Shown in pieces: positions 17,226-25,671 of a DNA stretch of 47,632 nucleotides. The notes beneath the pieces were generated by a model. The model was not told the DNA's origin and ran no database searches. It saw only the letters and a list, made by a program, of their open reading frames with translations. Each line of letters opens with the position of its first letter. Position 1 is the stretch's first letter. A program made the translations under genes and the position numbers. The stretch is from positions 1-47,632 of the forward strand of contig WYBM01000074.1 of NCBI GenBank assembly GCA_011525915.1, given 5' to 3'. This DNA comes from Ardenticatenaceae bacterium. Its GTDB lineage: Bacteria > Chloroflexota > Anaerolineae > Promineifilales > Promineifilaceae.

Positions 17226-17822
17226 ATGACGCAATCCGCCCCTAACAGCTCTGCCCCCTTGCAACTAACGGTTGACCAACAAATGGTGCTGCTGCACATG
17301 GCGCGTGACGCCATTACCCAACATCTGGCTGGCGGCCGTACGCCTCAATACCAGACAGACGACCCACACCTGATGCAGTTGGCAGGAGCATTTGTAACCC
17401 TGCGTCACCAAATAGAGGGGGCGATGTCCCTACGGGGCTGTATTGGGCGGGTGGAAGCGGAACGGCCGTTGCTGCGCCTTGTGCCCGAAATGGCCATCAA
17501 AGCCGCTACCAGTGATCCCCGGTTTCTGCCAGTGACGGCTGACGAACTACCCCATGTGCACATTGAAATTTCGGTGTTATCACCGCTGGTGGTTGTGACC
17601 AACCTGGCGCAGATTGAGGTGGGCAAACATGGTTTATTGATCGAAGGTCACGGCCGTCGTGGGCTATTACTACCAGAAGTGCCCCTGACTCACGGCTGGA
17701 ACAGGCAAGCGTTCTTGGAAGGTGTTGCTCAGAAAGCCAGCCTGTCATCAGACGCCTGGCCTAACGCCCAGGTACGCCTTTACCTGTTTACAACGTTGAG
17801 TTTTCAGGAAACAACAGGCTAA
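17226..17822 (+). CDS. amrA: AMMECR1-domain protein (AmmeMemoRadiSam system protein A)
   Basis: A 198-aa soluble protein with the AMMECR1 fold. The invariant LRGCIG motif is at residues 69-74, and the flanking blocks (FVTLRHQ at 56-62, VHIEISVLSPL near 110, the G-rich 'GKHGLLIEGHGRRGLLLPEV') fit the family along the full length. The biochemical role is unsettled; in many genomes it travels with a MEMO-like protein and a radical SAM protein. Neither partner is next to it here, and the radical SAM gene at 31573 belongs to another family. AGGTG five bases before the ATG supports the start. Confidence 0.9.
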   Translation: MTQSAPNSSAPLQLTVDQQMVLLHMARDAITQHLAGGRTPQYQTDDPHLMQLAGAFVTLRHQIEGAMSLRGCIGRVEAERPLLRLVPEMAIKAATSDPRFLPVTADELPHVHIEISVLSPLVVVTNLAQIEVGKHGLLIEGHGRRGLLLPEVPLTHGWNRQAFLEGVAQKASLSSDAWPNAQVRLYLFTTLSFQETTG

Positions 17823-17873
17823 TCTACAGGGCTCGACGCAGCTTTTCAGCCAACGAACCCCCAGGCCGCTGCC

Positions 17874-18686
17874 CTAATCCATGCCATGTTTTTCCATGAT
17901 TTGTGCAAATGTTCCATCGGCTATAATTTGTTGCAGCCCCTCATGAAAGTCTTTTAGCTTTTGTTCTGCATTTTCTGTGTTCCGCGATATGATAACATGG
18001 AGTGTTTTAACTTCTAATGGGGGAGATAAAAAGTCCAAACTATCTTTTGCCTCTGGTATGGATTGGTCGATGATACTTGCGGCCACAAACCTGTCAATAA
18101 CCACCAGGTCTAAACGGTTGAGCAGCAATTTTCTCAAATTTTGCTCGTCGTTGTTTGCGGCATCTTTTTGCAAATAATCGGCAGCATCAAATTCAGGGGT
18201 GTTGACGTAGCCTAAAACGATGCCAATTCTATAGGGCTTCAGGTCTTCCAATGTTGTATAGGTAATGTTCTCATCAACTTGTTTATAGAAAACAACGGGC
18301 CCTTCCACAAAAGCATCTGTTAGAAGATATGTGCTTGCCCGTTCTTCGGAATAGTATGCAGGAAAACCAGCATCGTAATTACCCTGCTCAACTTCTTGCA
18401 GCACCCTGGCCCAAGGCATAAATTCAACCTTTACTTCGTATCCCACACGCTCAAATGCGGCGGTAACGATTTCCGATGTAAACCCATGATCTTCTAATTC
18501 TTCACCGACATAAGGAGGCCATTCCAAAGTGGCCAATGTGATGAGTTTTTCTGAGGTGGGCGTGGCTGTTGCCGGAACTGACACAGGCGTGGCTGTTGCT
18601 TGCTGTGTCGCTGACGCTGTGCATGCGGTTAACCCATATGCGAGCAGCATTACACCAACAAACTGACATAATGTTTTCAGTTTCAT
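17874..18686 (-). CDS. Family 3 extracellular solute-binding lipoprotein
   Basis: A 270-aa periplasmic-binding-protein-fold lipoprotein. A signal peptide ends in the lipobox LTAC with lipidated Cys22, followed by a Thr/Ala/Pro-rich linker to about residue 46. The binding domain begins LATLEWPPYVGEELEDHGFTSEI and continues with the family 3 pattern of two lobes (MPWARVLQEVEQGNYDAGF; LEDLKPYRIGIVLGY). These proteins bind amino acids or similar small molecules. No permease or ATPase gene is adjacent, so it is an orphan binding protein that may feed a distant transporter or a sensor. AGAGG seven bases upstream of the ATG supports the start. Confidence 0.8.
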   Translation of the reverse strand: MKLKTLCQFVGVMLLAYGLTACTASATQQATATPVSVPATATPTSEKLITLATLEWPPYVGEELEDHGFTSEIVTAAFERVGYEVKVEFMPWARVLQEVEQGNYDAGFPAYYSEERASTYLLTDAFVEGPVVFYKQVDENITYTTLEDLKPYRIGIVLGYVNTPEFDAADYLQKDAANNDEQNLRKLLLNRLDLVVIDRFVAASIIDQSIPEAKDSLDFLSPPLEVKTLHVIISRNTENAEQKLKDFHEGLQQIIADGTFAQIMEKHGMD

Positions 18687-18805
18687 TGCTTCGCCTCTTA
18701 CTCTGTGAGATCACTGACTAAATCTTCCTCACATACTTTAAATTGCTGCTGGCAGTAGCGTCAATGGTACCAGAGACACCTCCCCATTTTCAGCAGGGCC
18801 TGACG

Positions 18806-18858
18806 CCAGTAAATGCCCACTGAAAACTGGTTACGGACTTCTGATGACCGGTACTAGC
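18806..18858. repeat. Member of a dispersed mosaic intergenic repeat
   Basis: This stretch contains CACTGAAAACTGGTTACGG, then GACTTCTGATGACCGG and GGTACTAG. Read on the other strand it shares the words CCAGTTTTCAGTG, CTAGTACC and GACTTCTG with the repeat at 47423-47515, in a different order. It lies between the convergent or tandem ends of the genes at 17874 and 18854. Confidence 0.45.
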
Positions 18859-19495
18859 CTTTGGTAATTTCCTGCCTGAGTTGTGTTAGGTAGTGCCTCA
18901 TAAATTGGGTACGGCCGTGTGCCTCACGGCGGCCAGCGGCCGTTTGCATGGTATGCACCAGGGTGAGCAGTTTTGTGTAAAAGTGATCTACGCTGGCTAC
19001 CCTATCATCGGGCAGCCGCTCTTCACAAAAAGGGTCAGGAGTGGCATACAGCGGCCGGGCCAGCCCTCCCCCCACAGCAAAACAACGTGCAATGCCAATC
19101 GCCCCTAAGGCATCCAGGCGGTCTGCGTCCTGTACTACTTTGGCTTCTATGGTTTCCGGGGGAATGCCCGCGGAAAAGCTGTGAGCGGCAATGGCATGGG
19201 CAATAGCCCCCAGGTAGTCACCGGGGTACGCCTGTTCCTGAAGAAACGTAGCGGCCGTAGCGGCGGCCAGTTGGCTGGCGGTTGACCGCTGCGGCGAATT
19301 TTTGGGTACCACAACACAATCATGCAGCCAGGCTGCTGGAAGTACCACTGCCAGTTCAGCCCCTTCTTCAGCGGCCAACCGGACCGCATTGGCCACTACC
19401 CGGCGAACGTGTTGGCCATCATGGGCTACATCGGCCGCCCTTTGGGTGCTCACAAAGGTCTCAAATACTTTTTGCCACGCCTGCCAATCTACCAT
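18854..19495 (-). CDS. HD-domain phosphohydrolase (YedJ-like)
   Basis: A 213-aa metal-dependent phosphohydrolase of the HD superfamily. The metal ligands are seen as AHDGQHVRRV (His25, His29), WLHDC (His58-Asp59) and VQDADRLDALG (Asp123, Asp125). The order and spacing fit the small HD proteins typified by E. coli YedJ, whose physiological substrate is not clear. The start chosen is the ATG at 19495, because GGAGG lies eight bases upstream; a longer frame to an ATG at 19516 has no such site and would contain the Shine-Dalgarno in its own coding sequence. It is followed on the minus strand by the orphan binding protein. Confidence 0.8.
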   Translation of the reverse strand: MVDWQAWQKVFETFVSTQRAADVAHDGQHVRRVVANAVRLAAEEGAELAVVLPAAWLHDCVVVPKNSPQRSTASQLAAATAATFLQEQAYPGDYLGAIAHAIAAHSFSAGIPPETIEAKVVQDADRLDALGAIGIARCFAVGGGLARPLYATPDPFCEERLPDDRVASVDHFYTKLLTLVHTMQTAAGRREAHGRTQFMRHYLTQLRQEITKG

Positions 19496-19728
19496 GTTAC
19501 CTGCCTCCACGCTCATGCCTGGCTCATTTACGGCCGTTTTTATTAAGGTCGTCTCAGGCGGCCTTTACAGTTTTTTTACCAGCAGCCGCCATAATGGCAT
19601 GACTCAATTTTACTAGTTCACCTTTTATTCAGGCAATGTATGGCGCGCATAGGCAGTGCCTGGTGGCGCCTGGTCACCGGTTCCTGCTTGCATGTTATAC
19701 GAAGGCCACAACCCATTATGGAGGCAAC

Positions 19729-20931
19729 ATGAACAATCTTTCCCCTAAATTTACGCTGATCCTCGCCCTTAGCATTGGCCTGTTGTTCACAGGCTGTGTG
19801 GGCCCTTCCGCCACGGCTAACCAGGAAAGTGTGATGGACACGGCCGTCACCCAGGCACAGCTTGAACCAGCTTCTTCTTCAGTCCCCCCACCCCCTTCTG
19901 CCATCACAGAAAATGGGCCAGACACAGCTCCGCAGCCAATGGCCCCTGTGGCTGAAGCGTTGGTGCCAGACAGCGTACTGGCCCAGGAACAGGCGTTTAT
20001 CACCCTATACGAGCAAGTGAACCCCTCGGTGGTGCATATCAACGTGGGTGTTGGCCAGGGATCTGGTTTTGTCTATGACCAATCAGGGCACATCGTCACC
20101 AATCATCATGTTATTGCGGGCGCAAGGGCGGTGGAAGTGACATTTGCTAACGGTCGGACCGTGCCGGCCATCATCGTGGGCACAGACCCTACTTCTGATC
20201 TGGCCGTGGTGCGGGTAGACCCGGCCATGGTGCCTTTGCAAGCGGTGCAGTTGGCAGATTCTGATGCGCTAAAGGTAGGCCAGATCGTGGTGGCCATCGG
20301 CAGCCCCTTTGGCCTGGAAAGCACCATGACGACCGGCATTATCTCCGCACTGGATCGCAGTTTTGATGGTGAGGCCGGGCCGGGTGGCTCATTTCAGGTG
20401 CCGGACATCATTCAAACGGATGCCGCCATTAACCCAGGGAATTCAGGCGGGCCATTATTGGACTTATACGGCCGTGTCATTGGTGTTAATGCCCGGATCG
20501 AGTCACCTGTTCGGGCTTCTTCAGGCATTGGGTACGCCATCCCGGCCAACATTGTGCGGGCTGTGGCCCCCCAGCTTATTGCCAATGGCCATGTACAGCA
20601 TCCCTGGCTGGGTATTGCCGGTAGAGAAGTTAATGCCAATACCGCCAGCCAGTTTGGATTGAGTGATGATCTGCGGGGTGTACTTATCAACAGTGTTGTT
20701 GCCGGCGGCCCGGCCGCTGGTGCTGGCTTGCAGGCGGCCCACCCTACCACCGGCACTGGTGGTGACTTGATCGTAGCCATTGACAACCAGCCTGTGGAGA
20801 CGTTTGATGATTTGCTAGGGTATATTGTGGAGCATACGGCCGTAGGCCAGGTTGTTCAACTGCAGGTGTTGCGTAATGGGCAGTTGCAGATGGTGTCCTT
20901 GACATTGCAGGCACGGCCGTCTGGCAGCTAG
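19729..20931 (+). CDS. HtrA/DegP-type serine protease, lipoprotein form
   Basis: A 400-aa trypsin-fold protease with one PDZ domain, outside the cytoplasm. The start at 19729 is set by GGAGG four bases upstream and by the signal peptide that begins there; a longer frame from 19636 lacks both. The signal ends at Cys23 (LLFTGC), a lipobox with Phe at -3. A low-complexity Pro/Ala/Ser linker runs to about residue 85. The catalytic triad is His127 (TNHHV), Asp157 (SDLAVV) and Ser239 (NPGNSGGP). The PDZ domain covers about 305-395. Such proteases degrade or refold damaged envelope proteins. An intrinsic terminator follows at 21043. Confidence 0.9.
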   Translation: MNNLSPKFTLILALSIGLLFTGCVGPSATANQESVMDTAVTQAQLEPASSSVPPPPSAITENGPDTAPQPMAPVAEALVPDSVLAQEQAFITLYEQVNPSVVHINVGVGQGSGFVYDQSGHIVTNHHVIAGARAVEVTFANGRTVPAIIVGTDPTSDLAVVRVDPAMVPLQAVQLADSDALKVGQIVVAIGSPFGLESTMTTGIISALDRSFDGEAGPGGSFQVPDIIQTDAAINPGNSGGPLLDLYGRVIGVNARIESPVRASSGIGYAIPANIVRAVAPQLIANGHVQHPWLGIAGREVNANTASQFGLSDDLRGVLINSVVAGGPAAGAGLQAAHPTTGTGGDLIVAIDNQPVETFDDLLGYIVEHTAVGQVVQLQVLRNGQLQMVSLTLQARPSGS

Positions 20932-20937
20932 GACCAG

Positions 20938-21003
20938 TCGTCAGAAGTCAGTAACCAGTGTTCAGTAACCAGTTACTGGCGTTAGCCCCTACTGAACACT
21001 GAT
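20938..21003. repeat. Mosaic repeat with hairpin (CAGTAACCAGT type)
   Basis: AGTGTTCAGTA (20957-20967) and TACTGAACACT (20990-21000) are perfect 11-bp inverted arms. Between and before them the word CAGTAACCAGT occurs twice, and the second copy makes a smaller palindrome with GTTACTG. It has the same vocabulary as the repeats at 36343, 44501 and 47423. Confidence 0.5.
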
Positions 21004-21042
21004 ACCAGGCAATGAATTGTCTAACATTATGAGCAGGTCATA

Positions 21043-21074
21043 AAAAAAGACCCCGGTCGCGCCGGGGTCTTTTT
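21043..21074. terminator. Bidirectional intrinsic terminator
   Basis: GACCCCGG (21049-21056) pairs with CCGGGGTC (21062-21069) across a TCGCG loop. A-tract on the left and T-tract on the right let it serve both the protease gene from the left and the aldehyde dehydrogenase gene from the right, which ends at 21088. Confidence 0.9.
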
Positions 21075-21087
21075 ACTTTTAGAGACT

Positions 21088-22755
21088 TTACGACACTTTC
21101 TTCCTAAGGCGTGAAAGCAGCAACAAACCAGTCATAACTGCGGTGGCCACACCGGCGACAAGGGCAAACTTGTTAACATTTGGAGAACCGGCGTTGGGGG
21201 TTTCGGTGATCAATCCTTGCAGCGGTTTTAACTTTTGTTGAGGGGTAACACCAAAAGCGCTTTGTAAAATTAGTTTGTTCAGATGATAGGTATTGGGACG
21301 GCGCAGAATGGTGGCTATATCCAATGGGTGTGGGCCTTTGCTTACCACATATGCCCGGCTGGTGGTGAACTGCAACAGATCATCTTTACCGTGTGCTCGC
21401 CCGGTTCCCGACTGTTTAACACCACCAAAGGGTAAATTAGGGATGGCAAAGTGGGTAATGGTGTCATTGATGTTCACCGACCCCGTTTCCAACTGATGGG
21501 CAATACGCTCTGCCCGCTGCAGGTCACGGCTCCAAACAGAAGCACCCAACCCCATATAAGAATGATTTGCCAGATGGATGGCATCTGTTTCATTGACCAC
21601 TTTCATAATGGGCATAATAGGGCCAAAGGTTTCATCTTTCATAAGCTTCATGGTGTGGTCTACTTCCACCATAACCGTGGGCTGCATAAACATGCCTTCC
21701 CGTTTGCCGCCAAACAGAATTTTAGCTCCTTTGGCCAGGGCATCCTGCATATGGTCTTCAATGATATCGATCTGACGTTGGAAGGTAAGCGGCCCCATGT
21801 CAAATTTGTTGTCGATGTTTGGTGAATAGCCTACTTGCAGGCGTTTGACTTCCTCTAACACGGCACGTACAAATTGATCATACACTGCTTCTACCACGTA
21901 GACGCGCTCTACAGAGACACAGGTTTGGCCAGAATTATAAAAGGCACCCCAGACACCCCATTTGGCTGCTTCTTGAATATCGGCATCTTCCAGGACGATC
22001 ATCGGGTCTTTACTGCCCAATTCAAAGATAACCGGTGTCAGGCTTTCGGCCGCAGCGTGCATGATCTTTTTGCCGGTAGCCACAGAACCAGTCAGGTAGA
22101 TAAGGTCAGGCGTGGCTGCCACAATGGTGGCACCCACACGGCCGTCACCATGCAAAAACCGCACAAAAGGGGCTAACTCCGGCACACGTTTAAACAGGCT
22201 TTCAATCATAGCCCCAGTAGCGGCGGTGACTTCAGACGGTTTGGCAATCACGGTGTTACCGGCCAGCAGGGCAGCAAAAATAGGTGGCACCATGAGAACA
22301 AAAGGGTAGTTCCAGGGGCCAATGACCGCCACCACACCATGAGGTTTATGATCGACATAGCACTGTTTGAAGATTTGCAACCCTGGTGATACACGGCGGC
22401 GGCGCAGCCAATGAGGTGCCTGTTTGCCATACTGTGTCATGAGATCCACAGTGACAAAAATTTCAATCAGGGCATCCTGGCGGCTTTTGCCGTTGTCCAT
22501 GTTCATCACGGCCGTAATATCATCCAGTTCATCAATGATCAAGGCTTGCAACTGGCGCAAAATGCGAATACGTTCTTTGAGGGGCTTGGCTGCCCATACT
22601 TTGGCAGCAGCAGCCATTTCACGGCGCGCACTGGCCACGTCTTCCAGGGTGGCCGTGTTAATTTCACCAAATTGCTCGCTGGTAGCCGGATTGATGAAGG
22701 GTAATGTTTCTACACGGCCGTTGAGAGTACGGCCTTTGACAGTTGTTACACCCAT
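21088..22755 (-). CDS. Membrane-anchored aldehyde dehydrogenase
   Basis: A 555-aa NAD(P)-dependent aldehyde dehydrogenase. The core is standard: GPWNYP at 146-151, catalytic Glu245 (FELGSKDP) and nucleophile Cys279 (SGQTC), then PFGGVKQSGTGR near the end of the domain. The usual domain ends near residue 475; here about 80 residues follow, finishing with a single hydrophobic helix (about 527-547) and a basic tail RLRKKVS. This is the layout of membrane-bound fatty aldehyde dehydrogenases. It lies 16 bases downstream of the GMC oxidoreductase gene, which has the same kind of tail, and AAGGAG precedes the ATG. The likely job is oxidising the aldehyde made by that enzyme to an acid; the chain length is unknown. 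Confidence 0.85.
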   Translation of the reverse strand: MGVTTVKGRTLNGRVETLPFINPATSEQFGEINTATLEDVASARREMAAAAKVWAAKPLKERIRILRQLQALIIDELDDITAVMNMDNGKSRQDALIEIFVTVDLMTQYGKQAPHWLRRRRVSPGLQIFKQCYVDHKPHGVVAVIGPWNYPFVLMVPPIFAALLAGNTVIAKPSEVTAATGAMIESLFKRVPELAPFVRFLHGDGRVGATIVAATPDLIYLTGSVATGKKIMHAAAESLTPVIFELGSKDPMIVLEDADIQEAAKWGVWGAFYNSGQTCVSVERVYVVEAVYDQFVRAVLEEVKRLQVGYSPNIDNKFDMGPLTFQRQIDIIEDHMQDALAKGAKILFGGKREGMFMQPTVMVEVDHTMKLMKDETFGPIMPIMKVVNETDAIHLANHSYMGLGASVWSRDLQRAERIAHQLETGSVNINDTITHFAIPNLPFGGVKQSGTGRAHGKDDLLQFTTSRAYVVSKGPHPLDIATILRRPNTYHLNKLILQSAFGVTPQQKLKPLQGLITETPNAGSPNVNKFALVAGVATAVMTGLLLLSRLRKKVS

Positions 22756-22771
22756 GGTATGCTCCTTCAGG

Positions 22772-24550
22772 TTATAGTTTTCGTTTCAGCAGGCTAAAAA
22801 CAGCCACACCGGCCAGAACCATCATTGTACCAAAGGCCACCGCTTTTTTCCGCCGGTTATTCTTGTCCTGGGGCAGAGGCAGATCAACAGGGGCGGCCAA
22901 CGGCCGTGGGGCGGCTGCCTTGGCTTTGGGGGGGATCAGGCTCATGGCCCGCTCCGCCATGGCCGTAATGGTCAGGCTGGGGTTAACACCCAAATTAGCT
23001 GGAATGACAGAGCCATCTACGACGTATAATCCGGGATAATTAAACGCCTGATGGTGGATATCGATCACACCATGCTCTTCATCACGACCAATGCCGCAGC
23101 CACCTAGAATATGTGCTGTGGTAGGAATGTCTAGTAACAGCTCTTGAATGCTGCCCATGGGGGCGGCGTCTGAGAGTTCCGTGAAGCGTTTCACCACATA
23201 CTGTCCGGCCTCGATGATAGTGGGAATAGGCAAATGACTGTCCTGTTCGGTCACCAATCCTTTTCGAAACAGCGTAAACAAGCTCCGTCCTCGTTTTAAA
23301 TTTAGCCGGTTTTCCACGGTCTGCATGATCATCAAAATCGTTGTATCTCTGGCCCAATCGGGCAGGATCCGGGCTTTCAAAAAATCATACGGGTTTTTAA
23401 GGCCATACAGCAAAAACCGCGCCAAACGCTGCCAGGCACTGCCCTGCAAATTTACCAAGGGCACGGTCAGGTTACGAATAAAGGAGGAGCCACGGGGATA
23501 CCGTACTGGCTCCACACTGGTCACCTCATTCACCCAAAAGTGTGACGTAATGGCAACCCCCTGCGAATAATCGATTTCCCCAGAGCGGGCGGTGGCCCCA
23601 GAGAATGCTTCGCTGTTGCTGCGTACTCGCATGCCCACCCGTGATGACAATTTGGGTAGACTGCCCGTTTCATCCCGGCAGCGCAGCAGCAAATCCACGG
23701 TGCCCATCACACCGGCAGAAACAACCACGTTTTTGGCACGAATGATGCTGCGGCGCTTGAAAAACCAGTCGGTTGTCCGCTCATAGTGCAGTTCATAACG
23801 AGCGTCGTCTGATTGTGGGCCATACAACGGCCGTATATCCCGCACATGGGCCTCTGCCCATACTTCTGCACCAGACTTTTCAGCCAGGTAGAGGTAATTT
23901 TTATCCAATGTGTTTTTGGCATTGTGCTTGCAGCCCACCATGCAGCCCCCGCAGTGGATGCACCCGGTTCGTGCCGGTCCCTGGCCACCAAAGTAAGGAT
24001 CAGGCACCGTTTTGCCTGGTTCACCAAAGAAGATGCCTACCGGGGTAGAGCTGAAGGTATGTTCTTGCTTGAGCTCTTTGGCAATCTCATACAGGCGATA
24101 ATCGGCCGGCCATAACTTGGGATTTTCGGCCGTACCCAACATCCGGTTGGCCAATTCATAAAATGGCGTCAATTCCGCTTTCCAGTCAGCCAGATCAGCC
24201 CATTCTGGGGCGGTAAAAAACGCTTCCGGCGGCTTGATGTGGGTGCTGGCATACACCAGGCTGCCGCCACCGACACCACTGCCATTGAGAATCACAATAT
24301 CGTTAAGAAAATTGATGCCCATAATGCCAAAGCAGCGGGCAGCGGGCAGCCAGAGGTATTTAAAGATGTTCCAATTTGTTTTGGGGAAGTCTACGGCCGT
24401 GTATCGCTTGCCACGTTCCAGAACCAGCACACGATATCCTTTTTCCGATAACCGCATTGCCGAAACGCTGCCACCAAAGCCTGAACCGATGATGACAAAA
24501 TCATAGGAATCATCAGAGGAACGAGAGGGGTTGTCCAGGGGATTGTCCAT
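22772..24550 (-). CDS. Membrane-anchored GMC oxidoreductase (cholesterol oxidase / long-chain alcohol oxidase type)
   Basis: A 592-aa flavoprotein. The FAD-binding GSGFGG is at 22-27, the second GMC block 'LNGSGVGGGSLVYAS' at 88-102, and the C-terminal active-site region contains ILGGCGIG and GVNPSLTITA. A four-cysteine cluster Cys197-X2-Cys200-X2-Cys203-X3-Cys207 sits in 'GCIHCGGCMVGCKHNAKN', a pattern I associate with cholesterol-oxidase-like GMC proteins and which resembles an iron-sulfur motif. After a Pro/Ala-rich linker (about 540-565) a single hydrophobic helix and LLKRKL end the protein. It is first in a two-gene operon with the aldehyde dehydrogenase. AAAGGA is present but about 11 bases from the ATG. 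Likely oxidises a hydrophobic primary alcohol or sterol. Confidence 0.8.
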   Translation of the reverse strand: MDNPLDNPSRSSDDSYDFVIIGSGFGGSVSAMRLSEKGYRVLVLERGKRYTAVDFPKTNWNIFKYLWLPAARCFGIMGINFLNDIVILNGSGVGGGSLVYASTHIKPPEAFFTAPEWADLADWKAELTPFYELANRMLGTAENPKLWPADYRLYEIAKELKQEHTFSSTPVGIFFGEPGKTVPDPYFGGQGPARTGCIHCGGCMVGCKHNAKNTLDKNYLYLAEKSGAEVWAEAHVRDIRPLYGPQSDDARYELHYERTTDWFFKRRSIIRAKNVVVSAGVMGTVDLLLRCRDETGSLPKLSSRVGMRVRSNSEAFSGATARSGEIDYSQGVAITSHFWVNEVTSVEPVRYPRGSSFIRNLTVPLVNLQGSAWQRLARFLLYGLKNPYDFLKARILPDWARDTTILMIMQTVENRLNLKRGRSLFTLFRKGLVTEQDSHLPIPTIIEAGQYVVKRFTELSDAAPMGSIQELLLDIPTTAHILGGCGIGRDEEHGVIDIHHQAFNYPGLYVVDGSVIPANLGVNPSLTITAMAERAMSLIPPKAKAAAPRPLAAPVDLPLPQDKNNRRKKAVAFGTMMVLAGVAVFSLLKRKL

Positions 24551-24685
24551 AGAGATCTATTCCTTTGTAAACTCATCAAGTTGGACACTGGCGTTTTGCG
24601 TTTTCCAGGGTAAGGTGCTTTGGCAAATCGCCTACACCCCCAAGAGAGCTCTCATCTTTGCCAGGTTCCACTAACAAGCAAAACA

Positions 24686-24721
24686 ATAACACGCCGCGTC
24701 ATTTATAACACGGTGCGTTAT
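24686..24721. promoter_or_regulatory. Tandem imperfect palindromes, possible repressor operators
   Basis: Two 17-bp units, ATAACACGCCGCGTCAT (24686-24702) and ATAACACGGTGCGTTAT (24705-24721), repeat with a 19-bp period, and each is an imperfect palindrome of the AACACG-n-GCGTT kind. On the minus strand they overlap TGTTATAAAT, a possible extended -10 that would drive the GMC/aldehyde dehydrogenase operon. They resemble TetR-type operators; the regulator is not known. Confidence 0.4.
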
Positions 24722-24787
24722 ATTTTACCAGTTCCCATTCACTTTAGTCCATACGCTTATCTTACCCCAAATGATCCCGTGAAATTT

Positions 24788-24807
24788 GTGTCAACCGCGG
24801 TTGACAC
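24788..24807. promoter_or_regulatory. parS: Perfect 20-bp palindrome upstream of parA, candidate parS
   Basis: GTGTCAACCGCGGTTGACAC is fully symmetric and lies 80 bases before parA. A copy differing only in one central base is found at 29515-29534. ParB clamps load at such palindromes near their own genes. It does not match the widely conserved TGTTTCACGTGAAACA, so the assignment rests on symmetry, recurrence and position. An autoregulatory operator is the alternative. Confidence 0.5.
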
Positions 24808-24887
24808 TTCAATGATTCGTGTTATCGTTTGTACCGTTGTCCCTATGGATGACACAACTTATTGCTTATTTCAGGCAAGGGAACCCC

Positions 24888-25670
24888 ATGAGCAAAATCA
24901 TTGCAATTGCCATGCAAAAAGGTGGTGTTGGCAAAACCACCACAACCATCAACCTGGCGGCCGCTTTAGGTGAATTGGGTTATCGGGTGTTGGCTATAGA
25001 TTTAGACCCACAAGGCAACCTGACTCAACATGCCGGTTTTGACCCTGACCAGGTAACACCCACTGTTTATGATGTTCTCAAAACAGAAGTTGAAGGCTTT
25101 GAAAGTGATGCCACCGGCTCTATTTACGAGACGGATGAAGCATTTCATCTTATGCCTTCTCAGCCTGAGCTCAGCCTTATTGAGCTGTCTTTGATGAATA
25201 CCTTGAGCCGCGAGCAAGTGCTGGCAACCCTGTTAAAAAGCATTTCGAAAGAGTACGATTACATTCTCATTGATTGTAATCCTTCATTGGGGCTTTTAGT
25301 GATTAATGCCTTAACAGCCGCTGACAGTGTCATTATCCCCATTCAAACCGAATATCTGGCTGCCCGAGGGGCATTGATGATTCTTTCCACCATTGAAACA
25401 GTGCGGCGAAAAAAGCTGAATGCCGGGTTGAGCATTGAAGGCATCTTGTTGACCATGGCCGACCCTCGTACCACCCTGACACGTGATATTTTGGAAGCCA
25501 TTAACCAGCAATATGGGGCCGATGTACGCATTTTTGAGCCTGTAGTGCGGCGGTCGGTGCGCTTTGCAGAAAGCGCCGTAGCCGGGCAGAGTATTCTGGC
25601 ATATGACTCAAAGGGGCAGGGGGCAGAAGCCTACCGGCAGGTAGCCAAAGTCATTGCCGGGGGTAAGTAA
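24888..25670 (+). CDS. parA: ParA/Soj-family partition ATPase
   Basis: A 260-aa deviant-Walker ATPase. The P-loop KGGVGKTT is at 11-18 with the signature lysine Lys11; 'VLAIDLDPQGNLTQHAGF' (A' region) and 'YDYILIDCNPSLGLL' (Walker B) follow at the usual spacing. No N-terminal DNA-binding extension is present, as in chromosomal Soj-type ParA. It would form nucleoid-bound dimers that pull ParB-parS complexes apart. The start at 24888 is preferred over an in-frame ATG at 24819 because AAGGGA lies five bases upstream and the family begins at this point. Only one base separates its stop from the parB start codon. Confidence 0.9.
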   Translation: MSKIIAIAMQKGGVGKTTTTINLAAALGELGYRVLAIDLDPQGNLTQHAGFDPDQVTPTVYDVLKTEVEGFESDATGSIYETDEAFHLMPSQPELSLIELSLMNTLSREQVLATLLKSISKEYDYILIDCNPSLGLLVINALTAADSVIIPIQTEYLAARGALMILSTIETVRRKKLNAGLSIEGILLTMADPRTTLTRDILEAINQQYGADVRIFEPVVRRSVRFAESAVAGQSILAYDSKGQGAEAYRQVAKVIAGGK

Positions 25671-25671
25671 G

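Noticed and set aside
24741..24888. Canonical parS (TGTTTCACGTGAAACA) near parAB
   Set aside because: Looked for around parAB and not seen; only the different 20-bp palindrome is present.
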